Source of the DNA: DSYU01 sp964437595
Lineage (GTDB): Bacteria; Chloroflexota; Anaerolineae; Anaerolineales; Anaerolineaceae
Assembly: GCA_964437595.1 (NCBI GenBank)
Contig: CAYTHO010000004.1
Coordinates: 1 to 64,000 of the forward strand
Direction: 5' to 3'
Length of the DNA: 64,000 nucleotides
The notes beneath the pieces are model-generated. The model searched no databases. It had not been told where the DNA came from and saw only the letters and a program-made list of their open reading frames with translations. Below, one piece after another: positions 51,939 through 61,224 of the stretch. A program made the position numbers and the translations under genes. Position 1 is the stretch's first letter, and each line of letters opens with the position of its first letter.

Positions 51939-53525
51939 ATGCGCGTGCTGTATAACGCCCAAATCCATACGCTCGATGCAGCCAACCCCACGGCGACCGC
52001 TATTGCTGTTGACGGGGGGCGGGTGGCCCTGGTGGGCAGCGATCGGGATATTCTGGCGGCGTGCGGAAGTGCAGCAGACAAGCAGGATATGCACGGCCAG
52101 ACGATCTGGCCAGGGCTAACCGACGCGCACATTCACCTGCAGCATTATGCTTTTGCCCTGCAAATGATCGACTGCGAAACGCCCACCCAGGCGGAATGCC
52201 TGCGCCGGGTGGAGGAGAAGGTGCGCGCATCGGCTGCCGGAGCGTGGGTTCGCGGGCATGGCTGGAATCAGAATGATTGGGCGGAGGGGTTTGGGAGCGT
52301 CCAATCATTGGACGCTGTGGCGCCGGCGAACCCGGTATACCTGACGGCGAAATCGCTGCACGCGGCCTGGGCCAACAGCGGGGCGCTGCGCGCGGCAGGC
52401 ATTACCCGCAGCACGCCTGACCCGCTGAATGGAAAAATCGGTCGCGATGAAAACGGCGAGCCGAACGGGCTGCTGTTTGAAGAGGCCATGGGGCTGGTGG
52501 AAGATGCCATCCCCGCGCCGACGGCCAATATGGTTGCCCAGGCAATCGGCGCCGCCCAGAACAACCTGTGGCAGTTTGGCATCACCGCCGTACACGATTA
52601 TGATGGTGCGACGTGCTTTACGGCGCTCCAACTGCTGCAGGAAGAGGGGCGGCTGCGGACCCGGGTGGTGAAGGGCATTCCGCTGGAGAACCTGGAACAT
52701 GCCATTGCGCTTGGGTTGCGCACAGGTTTCGGGAATGATTTTCTTCGTATCGGGTCCGTGAAACTGTTCGCGGATGGCGCGCTTGGTCCGCAGACTGCGG
52801 CGATGCTGCAGCCATACGAGGGCGCGCCGACCAACAATGGGATTTTACTGCTGGATAATGAGCAGGTATTCGAGCACGGGCAGAAGGCCGCGGCCAACGG
52901 CATCAGCGTGGCGATCCATGCCATTGGCGACCGGGCAAACCACGAGGTGCTGCTGGGATACGCGCAGGTACGGCGCTTTGAGCGCGAGCATGGACTGCCG
53001 GCGCTGCGGCACCGCATTGAGCACGTGCAGGTGCTGCATCCAGAGGATTACGGGCGGCTGGCAGAATTGGGTGTCATCGCCTCGGTGCAGCCGATCCACG
53101 CTACATCGGATATGCACATGGCCGACCGGCATTGGGGCAGCCGTTCGGCTGGCGCGTATGCCTTCCGCACCCTGATCGAGCAGGGCACGCGGGTGTGTTT
53201 TGGTTCGGATGCCCCGGTTGAGTCCCCCAATCCTTTCTTAGGGCTGCACGCCGCGGTAACGCGCCAGCGGGCCGATGGATCACCTGGAAAGGATGGCTGG
53301 TACCCCGGCCAAAGACTGGCGCTGGCGGAGGCACTGCAAGGTTTCACCGGTGGGGCGGCATACGCAGCCGGGATGGAGAACCAGCAGGGCCGCCTGGCGC
53401 AGGGGTATTATGCTGATTTGATCGTTCTTACACAGAACCCGTTCACCATGCCGGCAGAGCAACTGTACGCTCTGCGGCCTTCGGCAACAATGGTGGGCGG
53501 CGAATGGGTCTGGCGGGTGGGGTAA
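51939..53525 (+). CDS. Amidohydrolase of the YtcJ/exoenzyme-regulatory type
   Basis: 528 residues. Metal motif DAHIHL near the N-terminus, later AIHAIGDRANHE and the final metal Asp in FGSDAPVES, with a C-terminal LAQGYYADLIVL strand. This matches the YtcJ-like branch of the amidohydrolase superfamily, cytoplasmic, substrate unknown. It starts 27 bases after parB. Confidence 0.9.
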   Translation: MRVLYNAQIHTLDAANPTATAIAVDGGRVALVGSDRDILAACGSAADKQDMHGQTIWPGLTDAHIHLQHYAFALQMIDCETPTQAECLRRVEEKVRASAAGAWVRGHGWNQNDWAEGFGSVQSLDAVAPANPVYLTAKSLHAAWANSGALRAAGITRSTPDPLNGKIGRDENGEPNGLLFEEAMGLVEDAIPAPTANMVAQAIGAAQNNLWQFGITAVHDYDGATCFTALQLLQEEGRLRTRVVKGIPLENLEHAIALGLRTGFGNDFLRIGSVKLFADGALGPQTAAMLQPYEGAPTNNGILLLDNEQVFEHGQKAAANGISVAIHAIGDRANHEVLLGYAQVRRFEREHGLPALRHRIEHVQVLHPEDYGRLAELGVIASVQPIHATSDMHMADRHWGSRSAGAYAFRTLIEQGTRVCFGSDAPVESPNPFLGLHAAVTRQRADGSPGKDGWYPGQRLALAEALQGFTGGAAYAAGMENQQGRLAQGYYADLIVLTQNPFTMPAEQLYALRPSATMVGGEWVWRVG

Positions 53526-53534
53526 ACGAACCAT

Positions 53535-54569
53535 ATGTCGACGCCTATACCTTCACTTACTCCTGAGCTTTTGGTCCCCATGCTGGGGCAGTACCTGGTT
53601 GAAAAAGGGCTGATTAAACCGGAGGATCTGGATCGCGCCCTGCAGTATCAGGCAGACCTGCGTGCGGAAGGGAATGATCGCCTGATCGGGCAGGTGTTGA
53701 TAGACCTTGGCATCATCGACAGCTCAACCCGAGAGGCTATTATCACCCAGCAGCTGCAAGAGCTGAAGACGAACCTCCAGGAAGCTAACGATCAACTATT
53801 GGAAGCCAACCAGCAGTTGGAGCAGCGCGTGCAGCAGCGGACGGCAGAGCTGCAGCGTGCAATGGAAAAGCTCGCCGAGGTGAACCAGCTCAAAGCGAAT
53901 ATCGTCGCGAATATTTCACACGAACTGCGCACGCCGCTTACGCACCTGAAGGGTTATCTGGAACTGTTGTTATCTGGTGATATGGGCGCGCTGACCGAAC
54001 AACAGCAAGCTGCGCTTGGAATTATGGAACGTTCGAGCGACCGATTGAGCCGGTTGATTGAAGACCTGCTGATGTTCTCATTGAGCGAAAAAGAAAAACT
54101 GCACCTGCACTTGGCTCCCTTCTCGGTTCAGAGTTTGTGCCTGAACAGCATCAATAAATCGCTGCATAAAGCCCAAGATCGCGGGATTGTGATTACGCTG
54201 GAAAACGGCCCAGGACTGCCTGATGTAGATGGAGACGAGGAGAAAATTTCGTGGGTGGTGCTGCAATTTATTGATAATGCGATCAAATTTACACCATCAG
54301 GGGGATCGATAACGCTGCGCACAACGCAAGAGGACCGGATGGTGCGGATTTCGGTGGTGGATACTGGAATGGGCATCCCAGAGGCGCGAATCAACGAGGT
54401 GTTCGATTCATTTCACCAACTGGATGGTAGCACAACCCGGCGGGCCGGCGGAACCGGGTTAGGCCTGGCGCTGGCAAAGAAAATCGTGGAGGCACATGGA
54501 TCGTTCATCCAGGTGACATCGGATGTAGGCAAAGGAAGCTGCTTTTCATTTGCATTGAAGGCCCATTAG
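53535..54569 (+). CDS. Histidine kinase with MshEN/GspE-N-like sensor domain
   Basis: 344 residues. The first 75 hold two related units, MLGQYLVEKGLIKPEDLDRA and LIGQVLIDLGIIDSSTREAI, like the MshEN/GspE N-terminal domain that binds c-di-GMP in type II secretion and pilus ATPases. The usual leading Arg of each RLG motif is altered (MLG, LIG), so binding is uncertain. A coiled coil links to HisKA with phospho-His 129 (ISHELRTP) and an ATPase domain (FIDNAIKFTP, DTGMGIP, GTGLGLALAKK). No membrane helix. It begins nine bases after the amidohydrolase. Confidence 0.88.
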   Translation: MSTPIPSLTPELLVPMLGQYLVEKGLIKPEDLDRALQYQADLRAEGNDRLIGQVLIDLGIIDSSTREAIITQQLQELKTNLQEANDQLLEANQQLEQRVQQRTAELQRAMEKLAEVNQLKANIVANISHELRTPLTHLKGYLELLLSGDMGALTEQQQAALGIMERSSDRLSRLIEDLLMFSLSEKEKLHLHLAPFSVQSLCLNSINKSLHKAQDRGIVITLENGPGLPDVDGDEEKISWVVLQFIDNAIKFTPSGGSITLRTTQEDRMVRISVVDTGMGIPEARINEVFDSFHQLDGSTTRRAGGTGLGLALAKKIVEAHGSFIQVTSDVGKGSCFSFALKAH

Positions 54570-54574
54570 GGATT

Positions 54575-55852
54575 ATGGTGGTCAATATGAACGCGAGTCG
54601 TGGGGTCTCGGGCAAAGAAAAATCTTCACCAAGGCGGAATAAAGAAATGAGTTTACAAAAATATTCATCCGCAGAGGTCGGTCTGGATCACCTGTACGAG
54701 ATCAGCCGTATCGTTACGGAGACGAGTGAATGGAAACCGGCACTCAATGAGATTGTCAGCCTGGTACGTACCATTTTTATTTTCGACAATCTCGTTGTTT
54801 ATATTGCTGACCCTGCCCGTCACGATCTCGATGTAATGTATGCCAGAGCGATGGGTCGCGGGCGTTCCGCGGAAGCGGATATTGCCTGGGGGGAGATCAT
54901 TGCCAATCAGATCATGGATGATCCGAAGACGATTGTGCAAGAACCGGTGAATGATCCTTCGATCAGCCGGTTGGAAAGACCGTTTATTCTGGGCATTCCG
55001 CTGCGGGTTTCTACGCGCACGTTGGGCGCCGTGGTGTTTATCCGGTTTGGCAGCCCGCCCTTTGAGCCAGAGGCTGTGCGCCTGGCGGAGTTTATATCGC
55101 AGCAGATTTCCCTGCTGGTGGAGCGGCAGAACCTGCAGCATGCCTATGAGGTTTTGGAACAGCAAAACGCGGAAGCTCGCTTGCAGGAAGACTTTATTTC
55201 GACCATCACCCATGAGCTGCGCACGCCGCTGGGCTTTATCAAAGGTTACACGACTACGCTGCTGCGCTCGGATACGAACTGGGATCAAGAAACCCAGCAG
55301 GAATTCCTGCGGATCATTGATCAGGAAGCCGACCGCCTGCAGGAATTGATCGAAAATCTGCTCGATTCTGCCCGCTTGCAGAGCGGAAACATGAAGATGG
55401 ACTTCCAGGCAGTGCGCATTGATACGCTGATCAAGTCTGTTGGCGACCGGGTAAAACTGCACCACGCGGACCTGGTCGTTCACATTGAGCCAGAAAAACA
55501 GGGCATGCTTATCCGCGGCGACCCGAAGCGCCTGGGACAGGTTTTTGAAAATCTAATCAACAATGCTGTTAAGTATGCCCCAGGCTCGAATGTATGGGTT
55601 AAAATAGAATCGAAAGATGAAGGTGTTTTAATCCACGTTGAAGATCACGGCCCGGGAATACCGCAGCGTTTTCTTGCCCATATTTTTGACCGGTTTTTCC
55701 GCAATCCAGAGCTAGAACCTTTTGTACACGGCTCGGGGCTGGGATTGTTTATTTGCAAGAAGATTATTCAAGCACACCAGGGTCAAATTTACGCGACATC
55801 GGTTGTGGGAGAGGGGACGGCGTTTCACATAGCACTCCCCTATCAGCCATAA
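54575..55852 (+). CDS. GAF-domain histidine kinase
   Basis: 425 residues. A GAF domain (about 40-190) precedes HisKA with phospho-His 213 (ITHELRTP) and a complete ATPase domain (NLINNAVKYAPG, DHGPGIP, GSGLGLFICKK). No membrane helix is visible, so it senses a cytoplasmic signal. The start is ATG 54575 (AGGG upstream); an internal ATG at 54647 is possible. A response regulator follows 54 bases later. Confidence 0.9.
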   Translation: MVVNMNASRGVSGKEKSSPRRNKEMSLQKYSSAEVGLDHLYEISRIVTETSEWKPALNEIVSLVRTIFIFDNLVVYIADPARHDLDVMYARAMGRGRSAEADIAWGEIIANQIMDDPKTIVQEPVNDPSISRLERPFILGIPLRVSTRTLGAVVFIRFGSPPFEPEAVRLAEFISQQISLLVERQNLQHAYEVLEQQNAEARLQEDFISTITHELRTPLGFIKGYTTTLLRSDTNWDQETQQEFLRIIDQEADRLQELIENLLDSARLQSGNMKMDFQAVRIDTLIKSVGDRVKLHHADLVVHIEPEKQGMLIRGDPKRLGQVFENLINNAVKYAPGSNVWVKIESKDEGVLIHVEDHGPGIPQRFLAHIFDRFFRNPELEPFVHGSGLGLFICKKIIQAHQGQIYATSVVGEGTAFHIALPYQP

Positions 55853-55906
55853 TGAATTCTCGGGAACATGCTATGTTCAGGATTTGGAGAAGGAGGTAAT
55901 TGCACA

Positions 55907-56620
55907 ATGGCACCTCAAATTCTCGTAGTGGATGACGAGGCACGTTATCTTCATCTGGTCAAAGTAAACCTCGAGGCCGCCGGGTACGAGGTGAAATGCG
56001 CCAGCAATGGTGAAGAAGCGTTAGAGATGATGTCTAATCACAGCCCTGATCTGGTGATTTTAGACATCATGATGCCGCGGTTGGATGGCTTTACAACTTG
56101 CGAACGCATCCGGCAGTTTTCAAATGTGCCGATCATTATGCTCACCGCGAAAGGGGAGGAGCAGGATCGCGTAAAAGGGTTGAATGTAGGCGCCGATGAT
56201 TATGTGGTGAAGCCGTTTTCAGCGACCGAGCTGGTGGCGCGGGTGCGCGCCGTGTTACGCCGCGCGCAAACCACGGACGGCGCTACCCAAAACCGCTATT
56301 TTACGCACGGGAATTTGAAAATTGATTTTGCCCGGGCGGAGGTCTGGAAGGATAACAAACCGGTATATCTTTCCGCGACGGAGTACCGGCTGTTGATCCA
56401 GTTTGCCCACCATGTTGGACATGTGCTTTCCGCGGAAGACCTGTTGATCGCGGTTTGGGGCAGCCAATATAAAGACGATAAAGAAATCCTGTGGGTGAGT
56501 ATTGCTCGCCTGCGACAGAAGCTTGAGGATAACCCTCATAATCCCCAGCACATTGTTACACGCTCTGGTCTGGGATATCTTATGCCGCCCTTAGAAAAAG
56601 AAACGATGGAAAAAGCATAG
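55907..56620 (+). CDS. OmpR/PhoB-family response regulator
   Basis: 237 residues from ATG 55907 (AGGAGG upstream). Receiver domain with VVDDE acidic pocket, phospho-Asp 53 (LDIMMPRLDG) and conserved Lys in MLTAKG. The C-terminal winged helix (LSATEYRLLIQFAHHVGHVL in pieces, VSIARLRQKLE) binds DNA. It is the evident partner of the two kinases upstream. The next gene starts right after its stop. Confidence 0.93.
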   Translation: MAPQILVVDDEARYLHLVKVNLEAAGYEVKCASNGEEALEMMSNHSPDLVILDIMMPRLDGFTTCERIRQFSNVPIIMLTAKGEEQDRVKGLNVGADDYVVKPFSATELVARVRAVLRRAQTTDGATQNRYFTHGNLKIDFARAEVWKDNKPVYLSATEYRLLIQFAHHVGHVLSAEDLLIAVWGSQYKDDKEILWVSIARLRQKLEDNPHNPQHIVTRSGLGYLMPPLEKETMEKA

Positions 56621-56905
56621 ATGGTCACACACTACGATGAAAAGGGTAAGATCTTCACGCAAGTTGTTTCTAAACAACCGGTTCGAGTCATTATTCAAAC
56701 CATTCAAAATAAGATTCGAGGGGCGATTTATATTCGCCCTGATTCAAGGGTGAAAGATGAGCTGAACGATTCAGAGCGCTTCCTGGCGGTAACCAATGCG
56801 GTTGTATTTAACAGCCAGGAGGAAGAAATTCACCGCTCGAACTTTTTGGTCATCAACACCAATCACATCGTCTGGGTTATCCCAGAGGAAGAGATCATTG
56901 CATAA
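56621..56905 (+). CDS. Small conserved-looking protein between response regulator and CpaF
   Basis: 94 residues, ATG directly after the regulator stop. Predicted mostly beta: VRVIIQTIQNKIRGAIYIRP, then RFLAVTNAVVFN and FLVINTNHIVWVIPEEE. No Cys, no membrane helix. It resembles small SH3-barrel-like proteins found in similar genomic settings. Function unknown. Confidence 0.75.
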   Translation: MVTHYDEKGKIFTQVVSKQPVRVIIQTIQNKIRGAIYIRPDSRVKDELNDSERFLAVTNAVVFNSQEEEIHRSNFLVINTNHIVWVIPEEEIIA

Positions 56906-56926
56906 GTAGGGTAAATTCAGGGTGCT

Positions 56927-58237
56927 ATGAACAATCCCGGACAGTCTTCCCGCGCGGCAGAATTAGCGAAAGTAAAAGATTATCTCATTAACGTTGTTTC
57001 TCGTGAGCTAGAATCGAACCCTCCTGGCTCGGAGGACCGGCGAGATGCGATCATGCAGGCGCTGCAAAGAGCGTATCAAAACACAAAGCTGCAACTCCCA
57101 AATACGCTGCGCGACCAGTTGTTCCATGAAATTCTGGATGATCTGCTGGGTTTTGGCCCGCTGCAGCCGCTGATTGAAGATGAGTCGATCACCGAGATTA
57201 TGGTGAACGGCCCGAAAAAGGTTTTTGTTGAGCGGAAAGGCAAGCTGACTAAAACCGCAGTTACCTTTGAGAACGATGCTGCTGTACTGCGGGTGATTGA
57301 CAAAATCATCATGCCGCTAGGCCGCCGGGTGGATAACGATACCCCAACGGTTGATGCCCGCCTGCCAGATGGCTCGCGCGTGAACGCGGTAATTGCACCC
57401 TGCGCGATCGATGGCCCGATCATTACTATCCGTAAGTTCAAAAAAGATAAACTGACCGTTGACCAATTGATCCAGTATGGATCGCTGACGAAGTCGATGG
57501 CGGAATTTATCCGGGCCTGCGTTATTTCGCGCCTGAATATCGTCATCTCGGGCGGTACAGGCTCAGGGAAAACCACCCTGCTCAACGTACTTTCCGGTTA
57601 TATCCCTGAGGATGAGCGGATTATCACGGTTGAAGATGCGGCGGAGCTCAAGCTACAGCAGGATCATGTGGTACGGTTGGAAACAAAACCGGCTAACCTG
57701 GAAGGCAAGCACTCGGTGACGATCCGCGACCTGGTGCGCAACTCACTGCGCATGCGGCCCGACCGGATTGTGGTGGGTGAGTGCCGCGGCGGTGAAACGC
57801 TGGACATGCTGCAGGCGATGAACACCGGACACGATGGGTCGCTGACCACCTTGCATGCCAACGCGCCGCGCGATGCGCTCTCGCGCATGGAAACGATGTG
57901 CTTGATGTCGGGCATGGACCTGCCGTTGAAAGTAATCCGCGAGCAGATTGCTTCAGCCATCGACCTGATCGTTCAGCAGTCACGCTTGAAAGATGGCAGC
58001 CGTAAGGTTACTGCGATCACCGAAGTCGCCGGCATGGAAGGCGACACGGTGGTATTGACGGACATTTTTAAGTTTGAGCAGACAGGAGTTACGCAGGATG
58101 GGAAAGTGCTGGGTGAATTAAAACCAACCGGCATCCGCCCGCTGTTCTCTCCAAGATTGGAAGTAGCCGGATTCAAATTGGGTCCGGAAGTGTTTGGTGC
58201 AAACCTCGCCGATATGCTTGGTCCTAGGCGGCGGTAG
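56927..58237 (+). CDS. cpaF: CpaF/TadA-type secretion ATPase
   Basis: 436 residues. N-terminal helical domain, then the type II/IV secretion ATPase core: Walker A GGTGSGKT at 209-216, Asp box VEDAAELKL, Walker B region RPDRIVVGECRGGE and His box TGHDGSLTTLHAN. CpaF powers Tad pilus assembly. Here no tadB/tadC membrane genes, pilin or prepilin peptidase are in the window, and it sits among signalling genes instead. It may drive a Tad system encoded elsewhere or work in another way. Confidence 0.92.
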   Translation: MNNPGQSSRAAELAKVKDYLINVVSRELESNPPGSEDRRDAIMQALQRAYQNTKLQLPNTLRDQLFHEILDDLLGFGPLQPLIEDESITEIMVNGPKKVFVERKGKLTKTAVTFENDAAVLRVIDKIIMPLGRRVDNDTPTVDARLPDGSRVNAVIAPCAIDGPIITIRKFKKDKLTVDQLIQYGSLTKSMAEFIRACVISRLNIVISGGTGSGKTTLLNVLSGYIPEDERIITVEDAAELKLQQDHVVRLETKPANLEGKHSVTIRDLVRNSLRMRPDRIVVGECRGGETLDMLQAMNTGHDGSLTTLHANAPRDALSRMETMCLMSGMDLPLKVIREQIASAIDLIVQQSRLKDGSRKVTAITEVAGMEGDTVVLTDIFKFEQTGVTQDGKVLGELKPTGIRPLFSPRLEVAGFKLGPEVFGANLADMLGPRRR

Positions 58238-58327
58238 CGCTTCACCTGGAAGGCGATACTTCCCTGTGAAGCAGGGGCTGACTCGCCCAGAAGGATTACG
58301 AAAATCGTCTGGTGTAATGGCGAACAT

Positions 58328-59008
58328 ATGAGCAAACAAAGCCAAATCCTCCTCATTCGGAATAAGAAACTGGGCCTCTTGATCTTCGACGCGCGCAAAG
58401 CGATGCGAAGAAGTGTTGAAGAATGCGCGCAAGCGACCGGCGTTACTCCGCAGCAGTTCCAGGAGTTCGAAAGGGGTGTACGAGCGCCGTCACTGCCGCA
58501 GATCGAACTGCTGGCGCTGTATTTAAACGTCCCCCTGGAGCAGTTTTGGGGCAAGCGATCTCTCTCGGAGACCGCCGAGCCAGAAGCGCTGCAGGAGAAA
58601 GACCGGCTGGTGCTGCTGAGAAACCGTGTAATCGGTACGAACCTGCGCCTGGCGCGGAATAATGCGAACTATTCCTATTACGAGATCTTTGAGAAAACGG
58701 GTATTTCCGAAGATCAGATGAAGCGCTATGAGACGGGTGAACTGCCCATTCCACTATCTGAACTGGAACTACTTGCCAATGTGCTGGAAATCCCCATCGA
58801 ACAGTTTTACGACAAGCATGGGCCGATCGGAAAGTGGCGCAACCAGCAGGGAACGTATTTGAAGTTCCTGGACCTGCCCCCAGAAGTGCAGCAGTTTGTC
58901 TCCAAGCCCGTCAACCGGCCTTACCTGGAATTGGCCATGCGCTTGAGCGATCTTTCCGCTGAAAAGCTGCGCGCGGTGGCGGAAGTGCTATTGGAAATCA
59001 CCTATTAA
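58328..59008 (+). CDS. Protein with two XRE-type helix-turn-helix domains
   Basis: 226 residues. Two HTH_3-like domains in tandem: about 17-72 (AMRRSVEECAQATGVTPQQF, PSLPQIELLALYLNVPLEQF) and 97-155 (LRLARNNANYSYYEIFEKTG, LSELELLANVLEIPIEQFYD). The C-terminal 60 residues are helical. The ATG at 58328 has no clear Shine-Dalgarno. Probably a DNA-binding regulator, perhaps of the surrounding cassette. Confidence 0.85.
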   Translation: MSKQSQILLIRNKKLGLLIFDARKAMRRSVEECAQATGVTPQQFQEFERGVRAPSLPQIELLALYLNVPLEQFWGKRSLSETAEPEALQEKDRLVLLRNRVIGTNLRLARNNANYSYYEIFEKTGISEDQMKRYETGELPIPLSELELLANVLEIPIEQFYDKHGPIGKWRNQQGTYLKFLDLPPEVQQFVSKPVNRPYLELAMRLSDLSAEKLRAVAEVLLEITY

Positions 59009-59033
59009 TTCTTCTGGAGATAGGGGCACTGCG

Positions 59034-59585
59034 ATGAATCAGGAATCGGCGGCGAATGCCGCAGAGCAGGTTGTGAAACGAGCTGAGACAAGCTATCGGG
59101 CCGGGCGCTTTGAAGAAGCCGCCGGTTTATTCGAGCAGGCTGCCAGGCAGTATTCGGATGCGGGTGATGCAAGCAAAGCAGCGGAACTGGCAAATAACCG
59201 CAGCGTGGCGCTGCTGCAGTCGGGCAATGGCGAAGGGGCTTTACAAGCCGCGGAGGGCACGGATGCAGTATTTGCCCAGGCCGGAGACACGCGCAGGCAG
59301 GGGCTGGCGCTTGGTAACCAGGCCGCGGCGCTGGAAGCGCTGAATCGCTTAGAAGAGGCACTGGCCCGCTACCGGCAGTCAGCCGAACTGCTGAAACAGG
59401 CTGGGGACGAAGAAAGCCGCGCTGTGGTGTTGAAGTCGATTTCTGCCTTGCAGATTCGTACCGGTCACCAACTGGAAGCCCTGGCATCGATGGATGCAGC
59501 CTTAAACAACCAGAAAAAGCTAAGCTTCCAGGAACGCTTTTTGAAAAAACTGATCGATATTCCGATGCGAATGCTGCGGCGGTAA
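59034..59585 (+). CDS. Tetratricopeptide-repeat protein
   Basis: 183 residues, with about four TPR-like helix pairs (AETSYRAGRFEEAAGLFEQA, LGNQAAALEALNRLEEALARY in parts). Basic C-terminal tail. No signal peptide. Likely a protein-binding scaffold within the cassette. Confidence 0.82.
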   Translation: MNQESAANAAEQVVKRAETSYRAGRFEEAAGLFEQAARQYSDAGDASKAAELANNRSVALLQSGNGEGALQAAEGTDAVFAQAGDTRRQGLALGNQAAALEALNRLEEALARYRQSAELLKQAGDEESRAVVLKSISALQIRTGHQLEALASMDAALNNQKKLSFQERFLKKLIDIPMRMLRR

Positions 59586-59611
59586 ATGCGCCGGCGGCGC
59601 TGCCAGGTTCT

Positions 59612-60460
59612 ATGCCACAGATTTTACGCCCCGCTGAATGCACCGATTATACGGCCCTGTTTAATTTCACCAACTCGCTCAGCAACATACACCGTCACCT
59701 GGACTGGCGGGATGTGATGGAGTGGCTGGGGCGCCAGCCGTTTTGGATCTGCGAAGATGGGCGGCGGATCATTGCGGCCCTGGCCTGCCCGCCAGAACCA
59801 GAGGAAGTAGCCTGGGTGCGCTTATTTGGTGCGCTGATCCACGAGCCGCTGGACAGTCACTGGCAGCGTTTGTTTGAGCGCGCCCTGGAGCAAAGGCGGA
59901 AGAGCGAGAAAAAGCCAACCATCGCATCACTGGCGCTGCGGGAATGGTATGAAAGGCTGTTAGAGCGAAATGGTTTCATCCATTACCAGAATATTGTGGT
60001 TTTTATGTACAACAGCCCGCCGCCGCAGCCTCCCAAGATTGATACGAGTATCGTTCTGCGTGAGATGGATGGAAACGACCTGAATGCTGTAAAAGTGGTC
60101 GATAACCAGGCCTTTGAGCCTATCTGGCGGCTGTCTATCGATGACCTTCGCTATGCTTTCTCGAAAAGCTCATACTGCACCGTGGCGGAGATGGATGGGG
60201 AAGTTGTAGGATATACGATGAGCTCGAACAGCGGAGTGTACGCGCACCTGTCCCGGCTGGCTGTACACCCCCGCCTGCAGCACCAGCGCCTGGGTTTTGC
60301 TTTGGTTCAGGACCTGCTCGACCATTTCATCAGCAAATTTGGATATTGGGGCGTTACGCTCAACACGCAGGACAGCAACAGCGCATCGCTGGCGCTGTAC
60401 CGCAAGGTTGGCTTCCAGGAAACGGGCGAGCATTTCCCGGTGTTTGTGTACCCGGATTAA
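59612..60460 (+). CDS. GNAT-family acetyltransferase, two-domain
   Basis: 282 residues. The C-terminal half (from about 145) is a clear GNAT domain with LSRLAVHPRLQHQRLGFALV and SNSASLALYRKVGFQETGEHF. The N-terminal half is a degenerate GNAT-like fold. The CoA loop reads LQHQRLGFAL in place of the usual Q/RxxGxG/A, so it is atypical. Substrate unknown. Confidence 0.82.
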   Translation: MPQILRPAECTDYTALFNFTNSLSNIHRHLDWRDVMEWLGRQPFWICEDGRRIIAALACPPEPEEVAWVRLFGALIHEPLDSHWQRLFERALEQRRKSEKKPTIASLALREWYERLLERNGFIHYQNIVVFMYNSPPPQPPKIDTSIVLREMDGNDLNAVKVVDNQAFEPIWRLSIDDLRYAFSKSSYCTVAEMDGEVVGYTMSSNSGVYAHLSRLAVHPRLQHQRLGFALVQDLLDHFISKFGYWGVTLNTQDSNSASLALYRKVGFQETGEHFPVFVYPD

Positions 60461-60483
60461 GCTTTACTGGCGCGAGTGGATGG

Positions 60484-61224
60484 CTACGGCAGCGCTGCCC
60501 AGTTGACGCCCAGGGCGGTGAGTGCAACCACTAAGAGAGGCGCTACGATGAGCGCTGGAAGCAGGTTGCCGGTGCGGATTGGTTTCAGCTCCAGCAGGCT
60601 GCTGATGGCGATCGCCATCAGCAGGACGCCGCCTGTGGCAGTCATCTCTACCATCATCGGGTTAGAGAAGAAGGGCTGTATCTGCGTGGCCGCCAGAGAA
60701 ATCCCGCCCTGGTAAATGAGAATCGGGAGGGCGGAAAACAGTACGCCTATACCCAGGCTGGAAGCAAAAGCGATCGAGGCAAAGCCATCCAGCACCGATT
60801 TTACCGCCAGTAGCTGGTAATTGCCGGTGAGACCATCTTGAATGGAGCCGATGATCGCAATGGGGCCGACACAGAACAGCAGCGAGGCGGTGAAGAACCC
60901 GCGCACGAAGCGTTCCTGGCGGACCTGGTGTTCTTCGGCTGTTCCGTTCTGCGGCATCACGCGCCGTTCAATCATGCGCCCCATCCAGCGGATGCCCTCT
61001 TCGATTTGCCACCATTCACCCAGGATGATGCCGATCACCAGGCTGGCGAGCACCACCAGGGAATTCGCTGTTTTGAGGAACATCTGCAAACCAATTGCCA
61101 GAACAAACAGGCCCATTCCAGCCATAACCGTATGGCGAATGCGATCCGGCAGGCGGCTCCCTAAGAGGGCGCCCAATCCACCTCCAACCAATATTGCGAT
61201 AACGTTAATGATCGTGCCAGTCAT
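60484..61224 (-). CDS. DUF554-family membrane protein
   Basis: 246 residues, about seven hydrophobic helices, with DUF554 hallmarks GTIINVIAILVGGGLGALLG at the N-terminus, KSVLDGFASIAFASSLGIGV and ATGGVLLMAIAI. Predicted transporter-like membrane protein; the substrate is not known. Its start overlaps the stop of the upstream adenosyltransferase by four bases. Confidence 0.9.
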   Translation of the reverse strand: MTGTIINVIAILVGGGLGALLGSRLPDRIRHTVMAGMGLFVLAIGLQMFLKTANSLVVLASLVIGIILGEWWQIEEGIRWMGRMIERRVMPQNGTAEEHQVRQERFVRGFFTASLLFCVGPIAIIGSIQDGLTGNYQLLAVKSVLDGFASIAFASSLGIGVLFSALPILIYQGGISLAATQIQPFFSNPMMVEMTATGGVLLMAIAISSLLELKPIRTGNLLPALIVAPLLVVALTALGVNWAALP

